Assembly (NCBI GenBank): GCA_937941765.1
Contig: CALDGQ010000088.1
Span: 1 to 64,000, forward strand
Reading direction: 5' to 3'
Source: an uncultured Saprospiraceae bacterium
Lineage (GTDB): Bacteria > Bacteroidota > Bacteroidia > Chitinophagales > Saprospiraceae
DNA: 64,000 nt
Part shown: positions 54,929 through 63,427 of the stretch, one piece after another
How the letters are laid out: each line of letters opens with the position of its first letter
How positions within the stretch are numbered: the first letter of the stretch is position 1
Made by a program: the position numbers and the translations under genes
Notes under the pieces: generated by a model
What the model saw: the letters and a program-made list of their open reading frames with translations, nothing else
Told to the model about the DNA's origin: nothing
The model's database searches: none

Positions 54929-56317
54929 ATGAAAACCTTACTTAAGACTTTAAACATCTTTGCGCTTTTTTCAATTACCTTTTTTAGTGCACAAACTGCG
55001 ACTGCGCAATGTGAAGGATGGATGAACAATCCTAAAATGGAAGAAGCAGAAACTGCACATACCTTATACCGTGGAGACATCAAAATGGAGAAGTATGATG
55101 AAGCTTTTGAAAATTGGCTAACAGCCTACACGATTGCTCCAGCGGCAGATGGCAAGCGCCCATTTCATTACTCCGATGGACGTAAAATCTACATGCATAA
55201 ACATAAAGCTGAAACAGACGCAGCGAAGAAAAAAGAATATGCTGAAATCATCATGAGATTATATGATGAGCAAATAGCTTGTTATGGAGATGATTTCAAA
55301 GCTGGAAATACAGCCATGTTGACAGGAAGAAAAGCATACGATATGTTTTACTACCTAAATATTCCTTACTCAAAAACATATGCAGCTTTGCAAGAAGCAG
55401 TAAAGTTAGGTGGGGATGATTCTGAATATGTGATCTTAGATCCTTATGCAAGAGTTGCTGTCAATTTATTTTCTAATGATAAAATTGACAAAGACGAAGC
55501 AAGAAGTGTGTACGATTTGTTACTAGGAATTGCAGATAAGAATATTGCAAAAGCAGGAAAATATGCGGAGCAATATAAAGCAGGTAAAGAAAACGTACTA
55601 GCTCAATTCAGAACAATTGAACAAAACATTTTTGATTGTGCTTATTTCAAAGAAAAGCATAAAGGAGAGTATGACGCCAATCCAACTCCTCAAACTGCAA
55701 AAGCATTGTTTCAAAAATTAAACGGATTCGGTTGTACTTCTGAAGACCCATTTATGGCGAAGTTGAAAGCTGCTTATGCATCTTATGCAAAAGAAGAGAA
55801 TGCAAAACGTCAAGCAGAATTTGATGCCAACAACCCAGCATTCATTGCTAACAAATTGTACAAGTCAGGTGACTATGCAGGAGCGATTGCAAAGTACCAA
55901 GAAGCAGCTGCATCTGAAACAGATACTTACAAGCAAGCTTCTATTTACTATTCTATGGCTTCCATTGAATTTAGAAAAAACAAAAAATACTCAAAGGCAC
56001 GTGAGCATGCACGTAAAGCAGCACAGTTACGTCCTGATTGGGGAAAGCCTTATATGTTGATCGGTGATATGTACGCAACTTCTAGTAGCTCTTGTGGTGA
56101 TTCATGGAACCAAAGATTGGCAGTATTAGCTGCATTGGCGAAATACCAAAAGGCAAAAGCATTGGAGCCAGACTTACAAGGTATCAGTGGTAAAGTATCT
56201 AAATATTTAGGATACCGTCCAGACAAGGAGACTGCTTTTATGAGAGGAAAGAAATCTGGAGATAGAGATAAAGTAGGATGCTGGATTGGTGAAACGGTCA
56301 CTATATCTACTAAATAA
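54929..56317 (+). CDS. Secreted TPR-type protein (paralogue of the gene at 57264)
   Basis: 462 residues with a signal peptide (ALFSITFFSAQTATAQ). The N-terminal part has EEAETAHTLYRGDIKMEKYDEAFENWLTAYTIAPAADGKRPFHY; the C-terminus (about 305-400) has helical repeats (ANKLYKSGDYAGAIAKYQEAA, ARKAAQLRPDWGKPYMLIGDMYA) matching TPR units, and ends in a Cys-Trp motif (GCWIGETVT). Shares the same layout and blocks with the TPR lipoprotein at 57264. Last gene of the coaX operon. Terminator at 56341. Probably an envelope assembly or binding factor. Confidence 0.85.
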   Translation: MKTLLKTLNIFALFSITFFSAQTATAQCEGWMNNPKMEEAETAHTLYRGDIKMEKYDEAFENWLTAYTIAPAADGKRPFHYSDGRKIYMHKHKAETDAAKKKEYAEIIMRLYDEQIACYGDDFKAGNTAMLTGRKAYDMFYYLNIPYSKTYAALQEAVKLGGDDSEYVILDPYARVAVNLFSNDKIDKDEARSVYDLLLGIADKNIAKAGKYAEQYKAGKENVLAQFRTIEQNIFDCAYFKEKHKGEYDANPTPQTAKALFQKLNGFGCTSEDPFMAKLKAAYASYAKEENAKRQAEFDANNPAFIANKLYKSGDYAGAIAKYQEAAASETDTYKQASIYYSMASIEFRKNKKYSKAREHARKAAQLRPDWGKPYMLIGDMYATSSSSCGDSWNQRLAVLAALAKYQKAKALEPDLQGISGKVSKYLGYRPDKETAFMRGKKSGDRDKVGCWIGETVTISTK

Positions 56318-56340
56318 TTTCAGCTAATAAATACTGATTA

Positions 56341-56380
56341 AAAAAGCTTCGTCTGACAATATCTCGGACGAAGCTTTTTC
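56341..56380. terminator. Intrinsic terminator after the TPR gene (AAGCTTCG type)
   Basis: A 16-bp stem AAAAAGCTTCGTCTGA / TCGGACGAAGCTTTTT (one G-U pair) with a 7-base loop and a T-rich tail. Strongly similar to the hairpin at 57195-57235. Confidence 0.9.
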
Positions 56381-56437
56381 TTTCTTCCTCAAAGGAAAAT
56401 ATAGTGTTTATGATTGCTAAGGGGAAAAAAATGTTGT

Positions 56438-57031
56438 TCAGCCTAACATTTCTTTTACATTCAACACAATTTCAGGAAAACTATTACAATAAATAGAATC
56501 ACTAATCATTACGATTTCCATCTTCTTGTATTGATTCCCTTCAGGATGTGAATGCTTCAAGATTTGACTATCGTTTAAGTCAACAATCCAAAACTCTGGA
56601 AATCCTGCCTCGGCATAAAGCGGCAATTTTATATTTTTATCATAATTTAATGTGATATTTTTATCATAATTTAATGTGGAATCAGCAACTTCAATTATCA
56701 GAAAAGAATCTTCAGCTTTGGGTTTCTGATCTGAATAAAAGTTTTCTTTTAGTTCGCAAAGAAGAATATCAGGTTCAGGCTCAGAAAGATTGCCAATTTG
56801 GATGGGCCCTTGAATTTGAACAATCGCTTTTTTCAAAAATGCAGGAACAAAAAGTCTATTAATTCGATTAACAACCGAATTATGTGGATTACCAATTGGG
56901 CTCATATGTAATATTTCTCCATAAATAAGTTCAACTCGATCATTTGGACCAAGAATTCCAACCTCAGCCATTCGATGATACTCATCGATGGTAATTAGTC
57001 TTTTTTGTAAATTTTCTAAAGATTGTGTCAT
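56438..57031 (-). CDS. Uma2-family (DUF820) restriction-endonuclease-fold protein
   Basis: 197 residues. Family blocks: LITIDEYHRMAEVGIL...DRVELIYGEI, EPDILLCEL and FLIIEVADSTLNYD, the PD-(D/E)XK-type core, plus AGFPEFWIVDL. Uma2 proteins are nuclease-fold proteins, very common in cyanobacteria and some Bacteroidota; their role is unclear. Contains a perfect 24-bp in-frame tandem duplication (LNYDKNI twice, 56631-56678), which inserts eight residues next to the active-site strand. Lies in opposite orientation between two paralogous TPR genes. Confidence 0.9.
   Translation of the reverse strand: MTQSLENLQKRLITIDEYHRMAEVGILGPNDRVELIYGEILHMSPIGNPHNSVVNRINRLFVPAFLKKAIVQIQGPIQIGNLSEPEPDILLCELKENFYSDQKPKAEDSFLIIEVADSTLNYDKNITLNYDKNIKLPLYAEAGFPEFWIVDLNDSQILKHSHPEGNQYKKMEIVMISDSIYCNSFPEIVLNVKEMLG
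56631..56678. repeat. Perfect 24-bp tandem duplication inside the Uma2 gene
   Basis: ATATTTTTATCATAATTTAA plus TGTG occurs twice back to back. It adds eight codons (second LNYDKNI) without changing the frame. Confidence 0.95.
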
Positions 57032-57194
57032 GTTGAAGGCTAAAACCTAATTGAATTACCTACAATATAATTGTAAGTGTTTAGAATTCCAATTAAAACA
57101 TCTTTAAACTACATGAGCATTGAAGGAGTAGACCTTGTTGGCTGGAAACGTTTATTTATCAATAAATTAACCTCAACTACTCAATAGATATTGG

Positions 57195-57235
57195 AAAAGC
57201 TTCGTTTGAGAATACCTCAGGCGAAGCTTTTTTTT
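57195..57235. terminator. AAGCTTCG hairpin just upstream of the TPR lipoprotein
   Basis: A 16-bp stem AAAAGCTTCGTTTGAG / CTCAGGCGAAGCTTTT (G-U pairs) with a 5-base loop and T-tract. Nearly the same as the terminator at 56341, but here it is about 30 bp before a start codon, so it may instead be a relic or attenuator. Confidence 0.75.
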
Positions 57236-57242
57236 ATTTTTG
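57235..57242 (+). promoter_or_regulatory. Candidate -7 box (TATTTTTG) before the TPR lipoprotein gene
   Basis: Exact TAnnTTTG match 21 bases before the ATG at 57264, overlapping the T-tract of the hairpin. No clear -33 box. Confidence 0.35.
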
Positions 57243-57263
57243 TGTAAACAAAATTCTTTTAAT

Positions 57264-58718
57264 ATGAATTTCAAATTGCTTTTATCGTTCAGTGCTTTAG
57301 TGATATTGGTATCGCTAGCATGTTCCCCCAAAATAGTAGAGAAACCGACTGAAGAGGAAAAACCAAAAGAAGTCACTCCACCAGTTACAGATGAAAAATT
57401 GAGTGATTGTGTCAAATTCTTTGAAGCGCCTGATCCAGATGAAGCGGAGACAGCCCACGTTTTGTATCGTGATCTTTTGAAGAAAAAGAATTATGATGAA
57501 GCGTTGCCATTATGGGAAAAAGCTTACAAAATGGCACCTGCTGCTGATGGGAAAAGAGATTATCATTTCTTAGATGGAATTAAAATTTACAAGCATTATT
57601 ATACTGCAGAAACAGATGCAGCAAAGAAAAAAGAATTTGCAGATAAAATAATGGACTTGTATGATGAAGCCACCAAATGCTATCCAGAAAATGCCATGAC
57701 TTATACGGGTTTGAAAGGATTTAACATGTACTACACGTTTGGAGGAGAAACTTCAAAAGTAGATGCATACAATACGTTCAAAAAAGTAATTGATAGCGAA
57801 GGTGAAAAAACCCCTGATTTTGTATTGAATCCATTCTCTTCCTTATTAAGAGAGCGTTTTAATAACAAAGAAATTTCGGTAGACGAAGCAAAGAAGTATG
57901 TTGGTAAAGTGATGGAAGCTTTGAAATATGGAATGAAGAATGCGAAGACTGCAAAAGAAAAAGATCGTTGGGATATTGTCAATGGGTATGCACCAGCATT
58001 GTTTGAAGGGTTTGAAGCACAGAAGAATTTTTACGATTGCAATTACTATGTTGATAAATACATGCCTGATTTTGAAGCAGCTCCAACTGATTGTGAAGTG
58101 ATCAATTTGGTTTACAGTCGATTGAAGTGGGGTGGTTGTCAAGATGCGAATCCTTCGTTATCAAAAATTCGAACAGCCAAACAAACACATTGTAAAGTCA
58201 TTGTTGAGCCAAATGAACCATCTAAATTAAGATTGGCAAGACAAGCATTAGAAGAAGGACGTTATGATGAATCTATCCAATTATTTGATGAAGCAATCAA
58301 TGAAATGAGTGATCAAAACAAGAAAGCAAAATACACTTTACTGATTGCTAAAATTTATTACAGCCACAAAAAGAATTTCTCCAAAGCAAGACAGTATGCA
58401 AATAAAGCGGCTGACATGCGTGGAGGTTGGGGAGCGCCTTATATGCTCATCGGAAGGATGTATGCATCTTCAGGACCACTTTGCGGACCAGGACGTGGAT
58501 GGGATAGCCAGATAGTGATTTGGCCAGCAATGGATATGTGGAATAAGGCAAAGTCAGTAGATCCTAGTTCTGCACCAGAGGCAAACAAATTTATTGGACA
58601 ATATCGTCAGTATTTACCCACTGTAGAAGATGCTTTCCTAAGAGGTGTAAAAGAAGGAGCAACCTATAAAGTTCCTTGTTGGATTAGTCGATCTACAAAA
58701 GTTCGATTAATAAAATAA
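57264..58718 (+). CDS. TPR-type lipoprotein (paralogue of the gene at 54929)
   Basis: 484 residues from the ATG at 57264 (an in-frame non-ATG start at 57240 is less likely). Lipoprotein signal ALVILVSLACSPK. N-terminal block EAETAHVLYRDLLKKKNYDEALPLWEKAYKMAPAADGKRDYHFLDG is clearly the same domain as in the TPR protein at 54929; the C-terminal TPR part (about 330-420) has ARQALEEGRYDESIQLFDEAIN and ANKAADMRGGWGAPYMLIGRMYA. Ends VPCWISRSTKV. Likely an envelope-anchored scaffold or assembly factor; the exact partner is unknown. Confidence 0.87.
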   Translation: MNFKLLLSFSALVILVSLACSPKIVEKPTEEEKPKEVTPPVTDEKLSDCVKFFEAPDPDEAETAHVLYRDLLKKKNYDEALPLWEKAYKMAPAADGKRDYHFLDGIKIYKHYYTAETDAAKKKEFADKIMDLYDEATKCYPENAMTYTGLKGFNMYYTFGGETSKVDAYNTFKKVIDSEGEKTPDFVLNPFSSLLRERFNNKEISVDEAKKYVGKVMEALKYGMKNAKTAKEKDRWDIVNGYAPALFEGFEAQKNFYDCNYYVDKYMPDFEAAPTDCEVINLVYSRLKWGGCQDANPSLSKIRTAKQTHCKVIVEPNEPSKLRLARQALEEGRYDESIQLFDEAINEMSDQNKKAKYTLLIAKIYYSHKKNFSKARQYANKAADMRGGWGAPYMLIGRMYASSGPLCGPGRGWDSQIVIWPAMDMWNKAKSVDPSSAPEANKFIGQYRQYLPTVEDAFLRGVKEGATYKVPCWISRSTKVRLIK

Positions 58719-58825
58719 TTTGAATTTTATATATTATAAAAAATAGTCAATTATTGGCGTGAATAATTATCTTTACATTGTTCCACAGAGACTGATAATT
58801 ATGAAACTTAGATAAAATTTAGAAA

Positions 58826-59323
58826 ATGAAAAAATTCCTTTTTTTATTATTGATTGGAGCCATCAGTTTTTCTTGTAAACCATCATTAGAGAAAAGATTA
58901 AGATCACAATTAATAGAAATGCCAAGCTCACAAGTAGATATCGACAAAAACGCAATCCTGAATTATGCATTAACCAATAAAATGGAAGTAATGTCAACTG
59001 CGTCAGGAATTTATTACACCATGTTGGACGAAGGTTCAGGGATAGATCATCCAAACGCTTCCAGTAAAATAACAGCTCACTACAAAGGAGCTTTATTAAA
59101 TGGTACTGTATTCGATTCATCATTTGATAGAGGTGAACCATTGAAATTTCAATTGGGACAAGTAATCAAAGGATGGCAAGAGTCCATTCCATTATTGAAA
59201 AAAGGTGGTAAAGGAAAATTTATTATCCCTTCTCATTTAGCCTATGGCGAAAGAGGAGCTGGTGCCATGATTCCTGCGAATTCAGTATTGGTGTTCGACA
59301 TTGAATTGTTAGATTTTGAGTAA
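58826..59323 (+). CDS. FKBP-type peptidyl-prolyl isomerase, lipoprotein
   Basis: 165 residues with a lipoprotein signal (LLLIGAISFSCKPS). FKBP domain (about 78-164): ITAHYKGALLNGTVFDSSFDRGEPLKFQLGQVIKGWQESIPLLKKGGKGKFIIPSHLAYGERGAGAMIPANSVLVFDIELL is the full pattern in order, with the VIKGW and AYGERGAG cores intact. Assists folding in the envelope. Terminator at 59344. Confidence 0.95.
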   Translation: MKKFLFLLLIGAISFSCKPSLEKRLRSQLIEMPSSQVDIDKNAILNYALTNKMEVMSTASGIYYTMLDEGSGIDHPNASSKITAHYKGALLNGTVFDSSFDRGEPLKFQLGQVIKGWQESIPLLKKGGKGKFIIPSHLAYGERGAGAMIPANSVLVFDIELLDFE

Positions 59324-59343
59324 TCTGATTGGTTAATGAAATA

Positions 59344-59383
59344 AAAAATCCCGTTCCGAAATTTTTCGGAACGGGATTTTTTT
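59344..59383. terminator. Strong intrinsic terminator after the FKBP gene
   Basis: AAAATCCCGTTCCGAAA / TTTCGGAACGGGATTTT stem with a short loop and eight T following. Confidence 0.95.
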
Positions 59384-59461
59384 TGGGAATTAATATAACT
59401 TCAATTTTCAAATGGCAATAAACTGAAAATTCCTATCTTACAAAACAACTTCAAAACTCAG

Positions 59462-60436
59462 ATGATGAAACATGTACTTTCCATATTTTTCCTATTCTGT
59501 ATTCACATATCAGTGCTAACTGCTCAGGAAGAGATTGTAACGGACGATCAAAACAAATGGTATCTACAATTAAAAGTAGGGTACGGCATCCCATTCAATC
59601 CGACCGTCCAACAATCACCATTACCTTTTTTAGATTTCCATGATATCAATGTTAGTGGAAATTCTAAAACTGCAAAAAATGGATATAGCACTTTAGGTAA
59701 TGGATTGAAAACTGAAATACAAATTGGCTATTTAATTTCAAATCACATCGCAGCAGAACTTGGAACGAGATATAGTACTACTGGCGAAATTTTATTATCA
59801 AAAATAAATACGCCTACATTTACAAGTTCGCATAAAGTCAATTCTCAGTGGATGGAAATAAATCCCGGAATCATTTTGTCTTCGGGATTTAACAAAAAAA
59901 TTACGATATATTCAAGAATCGCATTGTCAATACCGATATTTGGAAATACAACATCTAATGTCCTAATTGATGACAAAGAAGGAAGAATTGCGACTTATTT
60001 TTTGCCAGTCTATGAAAAGCAACTTGGTATTCCATTGACAGAAGTTTTTACCAATCAAGTCGAAACACAATTAGAAGTAGAGGCGGTAACTAAAGGAGGG
60101 AGTAGTTTAGGATTAATTGCTGGATTGGGTTCGACATGGAAATTATCCTCCAATGTAAATTTAATGTTGGAATGTGCTATCCAAACCCTCGCGATTCGAT
60201 CATTGGATGCTGAGTATACAGCGTATACCCAAAGTTCTTCGATTAATGGAAGCCCGATAGATATTGAAGTAGTACGATATAACCGTGAAATTATTTTTGT
60301 TGATGAATTGACCGAAATTTCTAACAATCATTTATTCAATCCTTCTTTTTCTATAGATGAACCTCAAGAAGAATTAAGATTGAAACCTGATTTTTCGAAT
60401 GTGGCAGTTCTTTTAGGTGTGCAATATCAATTTTGA
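59462..60436 (+). CDS. Outer-membrane beta-barrel-like protein
   Basis: 324 residues with a signal peptide (FLFCIHISVLTAQ). The mature part has Gly-rich and aromatic strands (WYLQLKVGYGIPFNPT, LKTEIQIGYLISNHIAAELGTRY, GLIAGLGSTWKL, VNLMLECAIQTLA), ending VAVLLGVQYQF, a typical last-strand Phe. Barrel with an unusually long insert around 160-270. Substrate or partner unknown. Convergent with the DUF5723-like gene. Confidence 0.78.
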   Translation: MMKHVLSIFFLFCIHISVLTAQEEIVTDDQNKWYLQLKVGYGIPFNPTVQQSPLPFLDFHDINVSGNSKTAKNGYSTLGNGLKTEIQIGYLISNHIAAELGTRYSTTGEILLSKINTPTFTSSHKVNSQWMEINPGIILSSGFNKKITIYSRIALSIPIFGNTTSNVLIDDKEGRIATYFLPVYEKQLGIPLTEVFTNQVETQLEVEAVTKGGSSLGLIAGLGSTWKLSSNVNLMLECAIQTLAIRSLDAEYTAYTQSSSINGSPIDIEVVRYNREIIFVDELTEISNNHLFNPSFSIDEPQEELRLKPDFSNVAVLLGVQYQF

Positions 60437-60447
60437 GAAATTATTTT

Positions 60448-61887
60448 CTAAAATTCATAACACTTAGCACCCTTTCCACCACCACCAAAGTTGAGAAAAC
60501 TAAAATCCCAATTAGAGTTAAAAGGAGTAAAGTGCAAACCGATATAAAAATCTGTTCCTGTCCATTTCTTTTGGTTGAAATAACTACCAATATTATCGGT
60601 ACCAAAAACTAAATATCCAGCCCTTGCTGTCAATCCAACCCTGAAATCACTCCAGTTGTAAACTGACATAGGTAGAGAAGCGGAAAACCAACGATGTTCA
60701 TATCTAGGTGTAATGGCAAATAAATTTGGTCGTGAAACCGCAATGTTTTTTCCTTGTGGAAATCTTTGGACTAGTAAAGCATTTATAAATAAATTTGGAT
60801 AGACCTGATAATCGGCTTGCAAACTTAGCGCCGAAGGTAAACCGACTCCATATTGTCCACCTAGAAAAGATGCGGTTGAGTCTCCCATTGTATGTAAGCT
60901 CAGAAAGCTGGTGAGTTGATCAACGGTTGTAAGGTCTTTCATATCTCCTGCAGGGAACGATTCAATACTATCTGCTTCGATTCGATGGCGTTCTGTATTT
61001 TTGGTAAAATTAATTTTTCCTAAATCAAGCAATGACAATCCTACTTTTAGTAAGTAGTCATCTTCTGATGGATGATCGATCGTGAACGTCGCACCGATGT
61101 CGATTCCAAACCCTTTTCCATTTTTTGTTGGAGAAATATCCTCACCTGTTTCATTTGAAGTTGTCAAACCATAATTGACGGTTGCAGTGTTGAATGAAAA
61201 AGTATCACCAGGTAATTGAATTAATTTTTGATCTGTGAGGTTATCGAAATAAAAAGATTCATAACCAGTCAGTAATTTAGGACTGATTCCGATACCAATA
61301 CTACCGTTGTCCAATTCAAAGCTACGTGCATAATTGATTCCGATTTCTCGCCATCCCATTCCAACTACCCTAAAAGGTGTCAAATCGATTTCATCATAAA
61401 AAGGAATTCTGTCAAATTCATAATAATTTCCTTTGGCAGGAATATCACGGGCACTAGTTGCAAAACGAAATCTACTAAACAATACAATTACATGAACATT
61501 GTCGATGTTCAGTTGAATCGAAGGTCCCATTACATTGGTAATAATATCTGCGTGTTTTTGGCGAGCATTATCGTAGTAATCCAAAATAATACTGTTGGAA
61601 GCGATTGGACCATCAAATGTTTCAGATGCAGGAACAATGGTTTCAGGATTTCTAGCCAACGAGCCCAATTTAGTATCTCTAAAGTAGCCATAGTTGGTAT
61701 CTACGAAAACACCAGCTGAGCCTAAATGAACGGTCCAAGAAAATGGAGAAGTAAGATTTTGTGCAGGGTTAATCGTGAGTCCAGAAAGACTTCCAAAATT
61801 ATCGAACCTTAAACCAATTTGTTCTTGTGCCAACACATGTAAATTTAATAACATGCATATTGCACCTAGCATTATGTTTTTGTACAT
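60448..61887 (-). CDS. DUF5723-type outer-membrane barrel protein
   Basis: 479 residues with a signal peptide (LLNLHVLAQ). The conserved start IGLRFDNFGSLSGLTINPAQNLTSPFSWTVHLGSAGVFVDTNYGYF is the DUF5723 signature, followed by ARNPETIV, LNIDNVHVIVLFSRFRF, and NQKKWTGTDFYIGLHFTPFNSNWDF. Long barrel proteins of this group are specific to Bacteroidota; role unknown. Separate from the dgkA-like gene by 72 bases, same direction. Confidence 0.85.
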   Translation of the reverse strand: MYKNIMLGAICMLLNLHVLAQEQIGLRFDNFGSLSGLTINPAQNLTSPFSWTVHLGSAGVFVDTNYGYFRDTKLGSLARNPETIVPASETFDGPIASNSIILDYYDNARQKHADIITNVMGPSIQLNIDNVHVIVLFSRFRFATSARDIPAKGNYYEFDRIPFYDEIDLTPFRVVGMGWREIGINYARSFELDNGSIGIGISPKLLTGYESFYFDNLTDQKLIQLPGDTFSFNTATVNYGLTTSNETGEDISPTKNGKGFGIDIGATFTIDHPSEDDYLLKVGLSLLDLGKINFTKNTERHRIEADSIESFPAGDMKDLTTVDQLTSFLSLHTMGDSTASFLGGQYGVGLPSALSLQADYQVYPNLFINALLVQRFPQGKNIAVSRPNLFAITPRYEHRWFSASLPMSVYNWSDFRVGLTARAGYLVFGTDNIGSYFNQKKWTGTDFYIGLHFTPFNSNWDFSFLNFGGGGKGAKCYEF

Positions 61888-61959
61888 GATAAAAAGTACT
61901 GATATGTTTTGTAATCGATTAAAACAAATTGCAATCTAAAATGGCCGCTATTTTGGATT

Positions 61960-62328
61960 TCAAATTGTATTCAAATATTGGATCAATTTCGGGAGGAATA
62001 TGATGGTTCCAACAGCTGCTGCTCCAATAGCTGCAATTAATACGCCAGCCGCGGCTACATCTTTGGTTTTTTTTGCAAGTATATGATAATCAGGTGAAAC
62101 CAAATCTGTTATATATTCCAATCCCGTATTGAATGCTTCTGCACTTAACACCAAAACAACTGCAAATATTGTAAAACACCATTCTGTTTTTTCAATTGAA
62201 AAAAACCATCCCATAAAAATGACAATAAATGTTGCAACCAGGTGTATTTTGAAATTAGGTTGCGATTTTATCAATTCAAGCACCCCTTCAAGCGCATACT
62301 TAAAACTATTGAAGCGTTGCTTGAACAT
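61960..62328 (-). CDS. Diacylglycerol kinase (DgkA/undecaprenol-kinase-like)
   Basis: 122 residues from the ATG at 62328 (upstream frame to 62370 lies inside the preceding gene). Three membrane helices, with SFKYALEGVLELIKSQPNFKIHLVAT, VLVLSAEAFNTGLEYITDLVSPDYHILAKKTKDVAAAGVLIAAIGA: the family signature E-x-N-T-x-x-E ... KD-x-AAxAV is intact. Phosphorylates undecaprenol or diacylglycerol, recycling lipid carriers. Overlaps the 3' end of the EEP gene by 23 bases. Confidence 0.93.
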   Translation of the reverse strand: MFKQRFNSFKYALEGVLELIKSQPNFKIHLVATFIVIFMGWFFSIEKTEWCFTIFAVVLVLSAEAFNTGLEYITDLVSPDYHILAKKTKDVAAAGVLIAAIGAAAVGTIIFLPKLIQYLNTI

Positions 62329-63307
62329 CTCTTGTATTGGTATTAAACTGATAAGTACCATCGATTCCAATATGATTAGATCCTGGTGTGTGCAGATTGT
62401 TAAATTCTACACAACGCAATTGATCTGAGAAAAATATATGGTCGATCGGTAAATGGAAAAGCATAAATGAACCTTCTTTGAAACTTGGGGTATGACTCCG
62501 ACGACTATCATTGAGTTGAGCCAAATCTTTAAACTCTATCACTTCTTTGGACCAAGGTACAGCATTGTAATCTCCAAAAGTGATGACAGGACCTGTGATG
62601 GTACTTATTTTTTTTGCAATAAAAACCATGTGATCTCTCAAATGTTGATAAGCAGTTGAGTTGAAAGGAGGATACGTTCTTGAACTAATAAAATTCACCT
62701 TTCGTTTTTCCCTTGGTGAGTTGATCACACAATGCAAATTCGGAATGTTTCTAAAATTGGGGTTATTGTTATAATAGAAAGTATCAACAGAAGTGAATTC
62801 GTATTTAGAATATACTGCCAAACCAAATGGATCAATCCGTACTAATGAAACATCGTGTGGATATTGTTTTTTTATCAATGAGTTTTTGATAAAATCATTC
62901 CAATCAGGTGTTATCTCTTGGATTGATACGACATCTGCGTCTGTCTTTAAAATGGTGTTGAGTATTTGATCATAATCATCTCCAAATGTCGAAATATTGA
63001 AATGGGCTACTTTAACTGATTCTTCGTTTGTTTTAGCAGGCAGTATTAATTCAGGATTAGCACTAGATTTTAAGAATATGCATAATCCAGCACAGCAAGC
63101 AAAACTCGTAAACATGAGATTGGATTGTTTCAGCATTAAGAAAAGTATGCCGATGAAAAGGTAGCCAAACATCAGGTGGACTGCATAACTTGCACCGAGT
63201 TTGAACAGAAAATAGTTCGGTGTAAAAATGCAAATTACAGCGCCCAAAATAATGAGCGTACTTAACAAAAATTGTACAGGCTGATAGCCCAAGATTTTAA
63301 GTACCAT
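62306..63307 (-). CDS. Membrane-anchored endonuclease/exonuclease/phosphatase-family protein
   Basis: 333 residues from the ATG at 63307 (a GTG at 63334 is in frame). Three N-terminal membrane helices (about 5-95), then an EEP-fold domain with VKVAHFNISTFGDDYDQIL, VVSIQEITPDW (metal Glu), GPVITFGDYNAVPWSKEV (Asn), and HTPSFKEGSFMLFHLPIDHIFFS (Asp-His pair). The residues expected for Mg-dependent hydrolysis are visible. Substrate unknown: phosphodiester of lipid, nucleic acid, or sugar phosphate. First gene of a pair with the dgkA-like gene. Confidence 0.88.
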   Translation of the reverse strand: MVLKILGYQPVQFLLSTLIILGAVICIFTPNYFLFKLGASYAVHLMFGYLFIGILFLMLKQSNLMFTSFACCAGLCIFLKSSANPELILPAKTNEESVKVAHFNISTFGDDYDQILNTILKTDADVVSIQEITPDWNDFIKNSLIKKQYPHDVSLVRIDPFGLAVYSKYEFTSVDTFYYNNNPNFRNIPNLHCVINSPREKRKVNFISSRTYPPFNSTAYQHLRDHMVFIAKKISTITGPVITFGDYNAVPWSKEVIEFKDLAQLNDSRRSHTPSFKEGSFMLFHLPIDHIFFSDQLRCVEFNNLHTPGSNHIGIDGTYQFNTNTRDVQATLQ

Positions 63308-63427
63308 ATTCCTTACAAATATAGCCGCTTTCACTTGATAAGTAAAGTTGAAAATTACTTTATTTTAAAATATGTAAAGAATTGAATGTCACTCTTTACG
63401 ATGTCAAATTGACAGCTTATTGACAGC

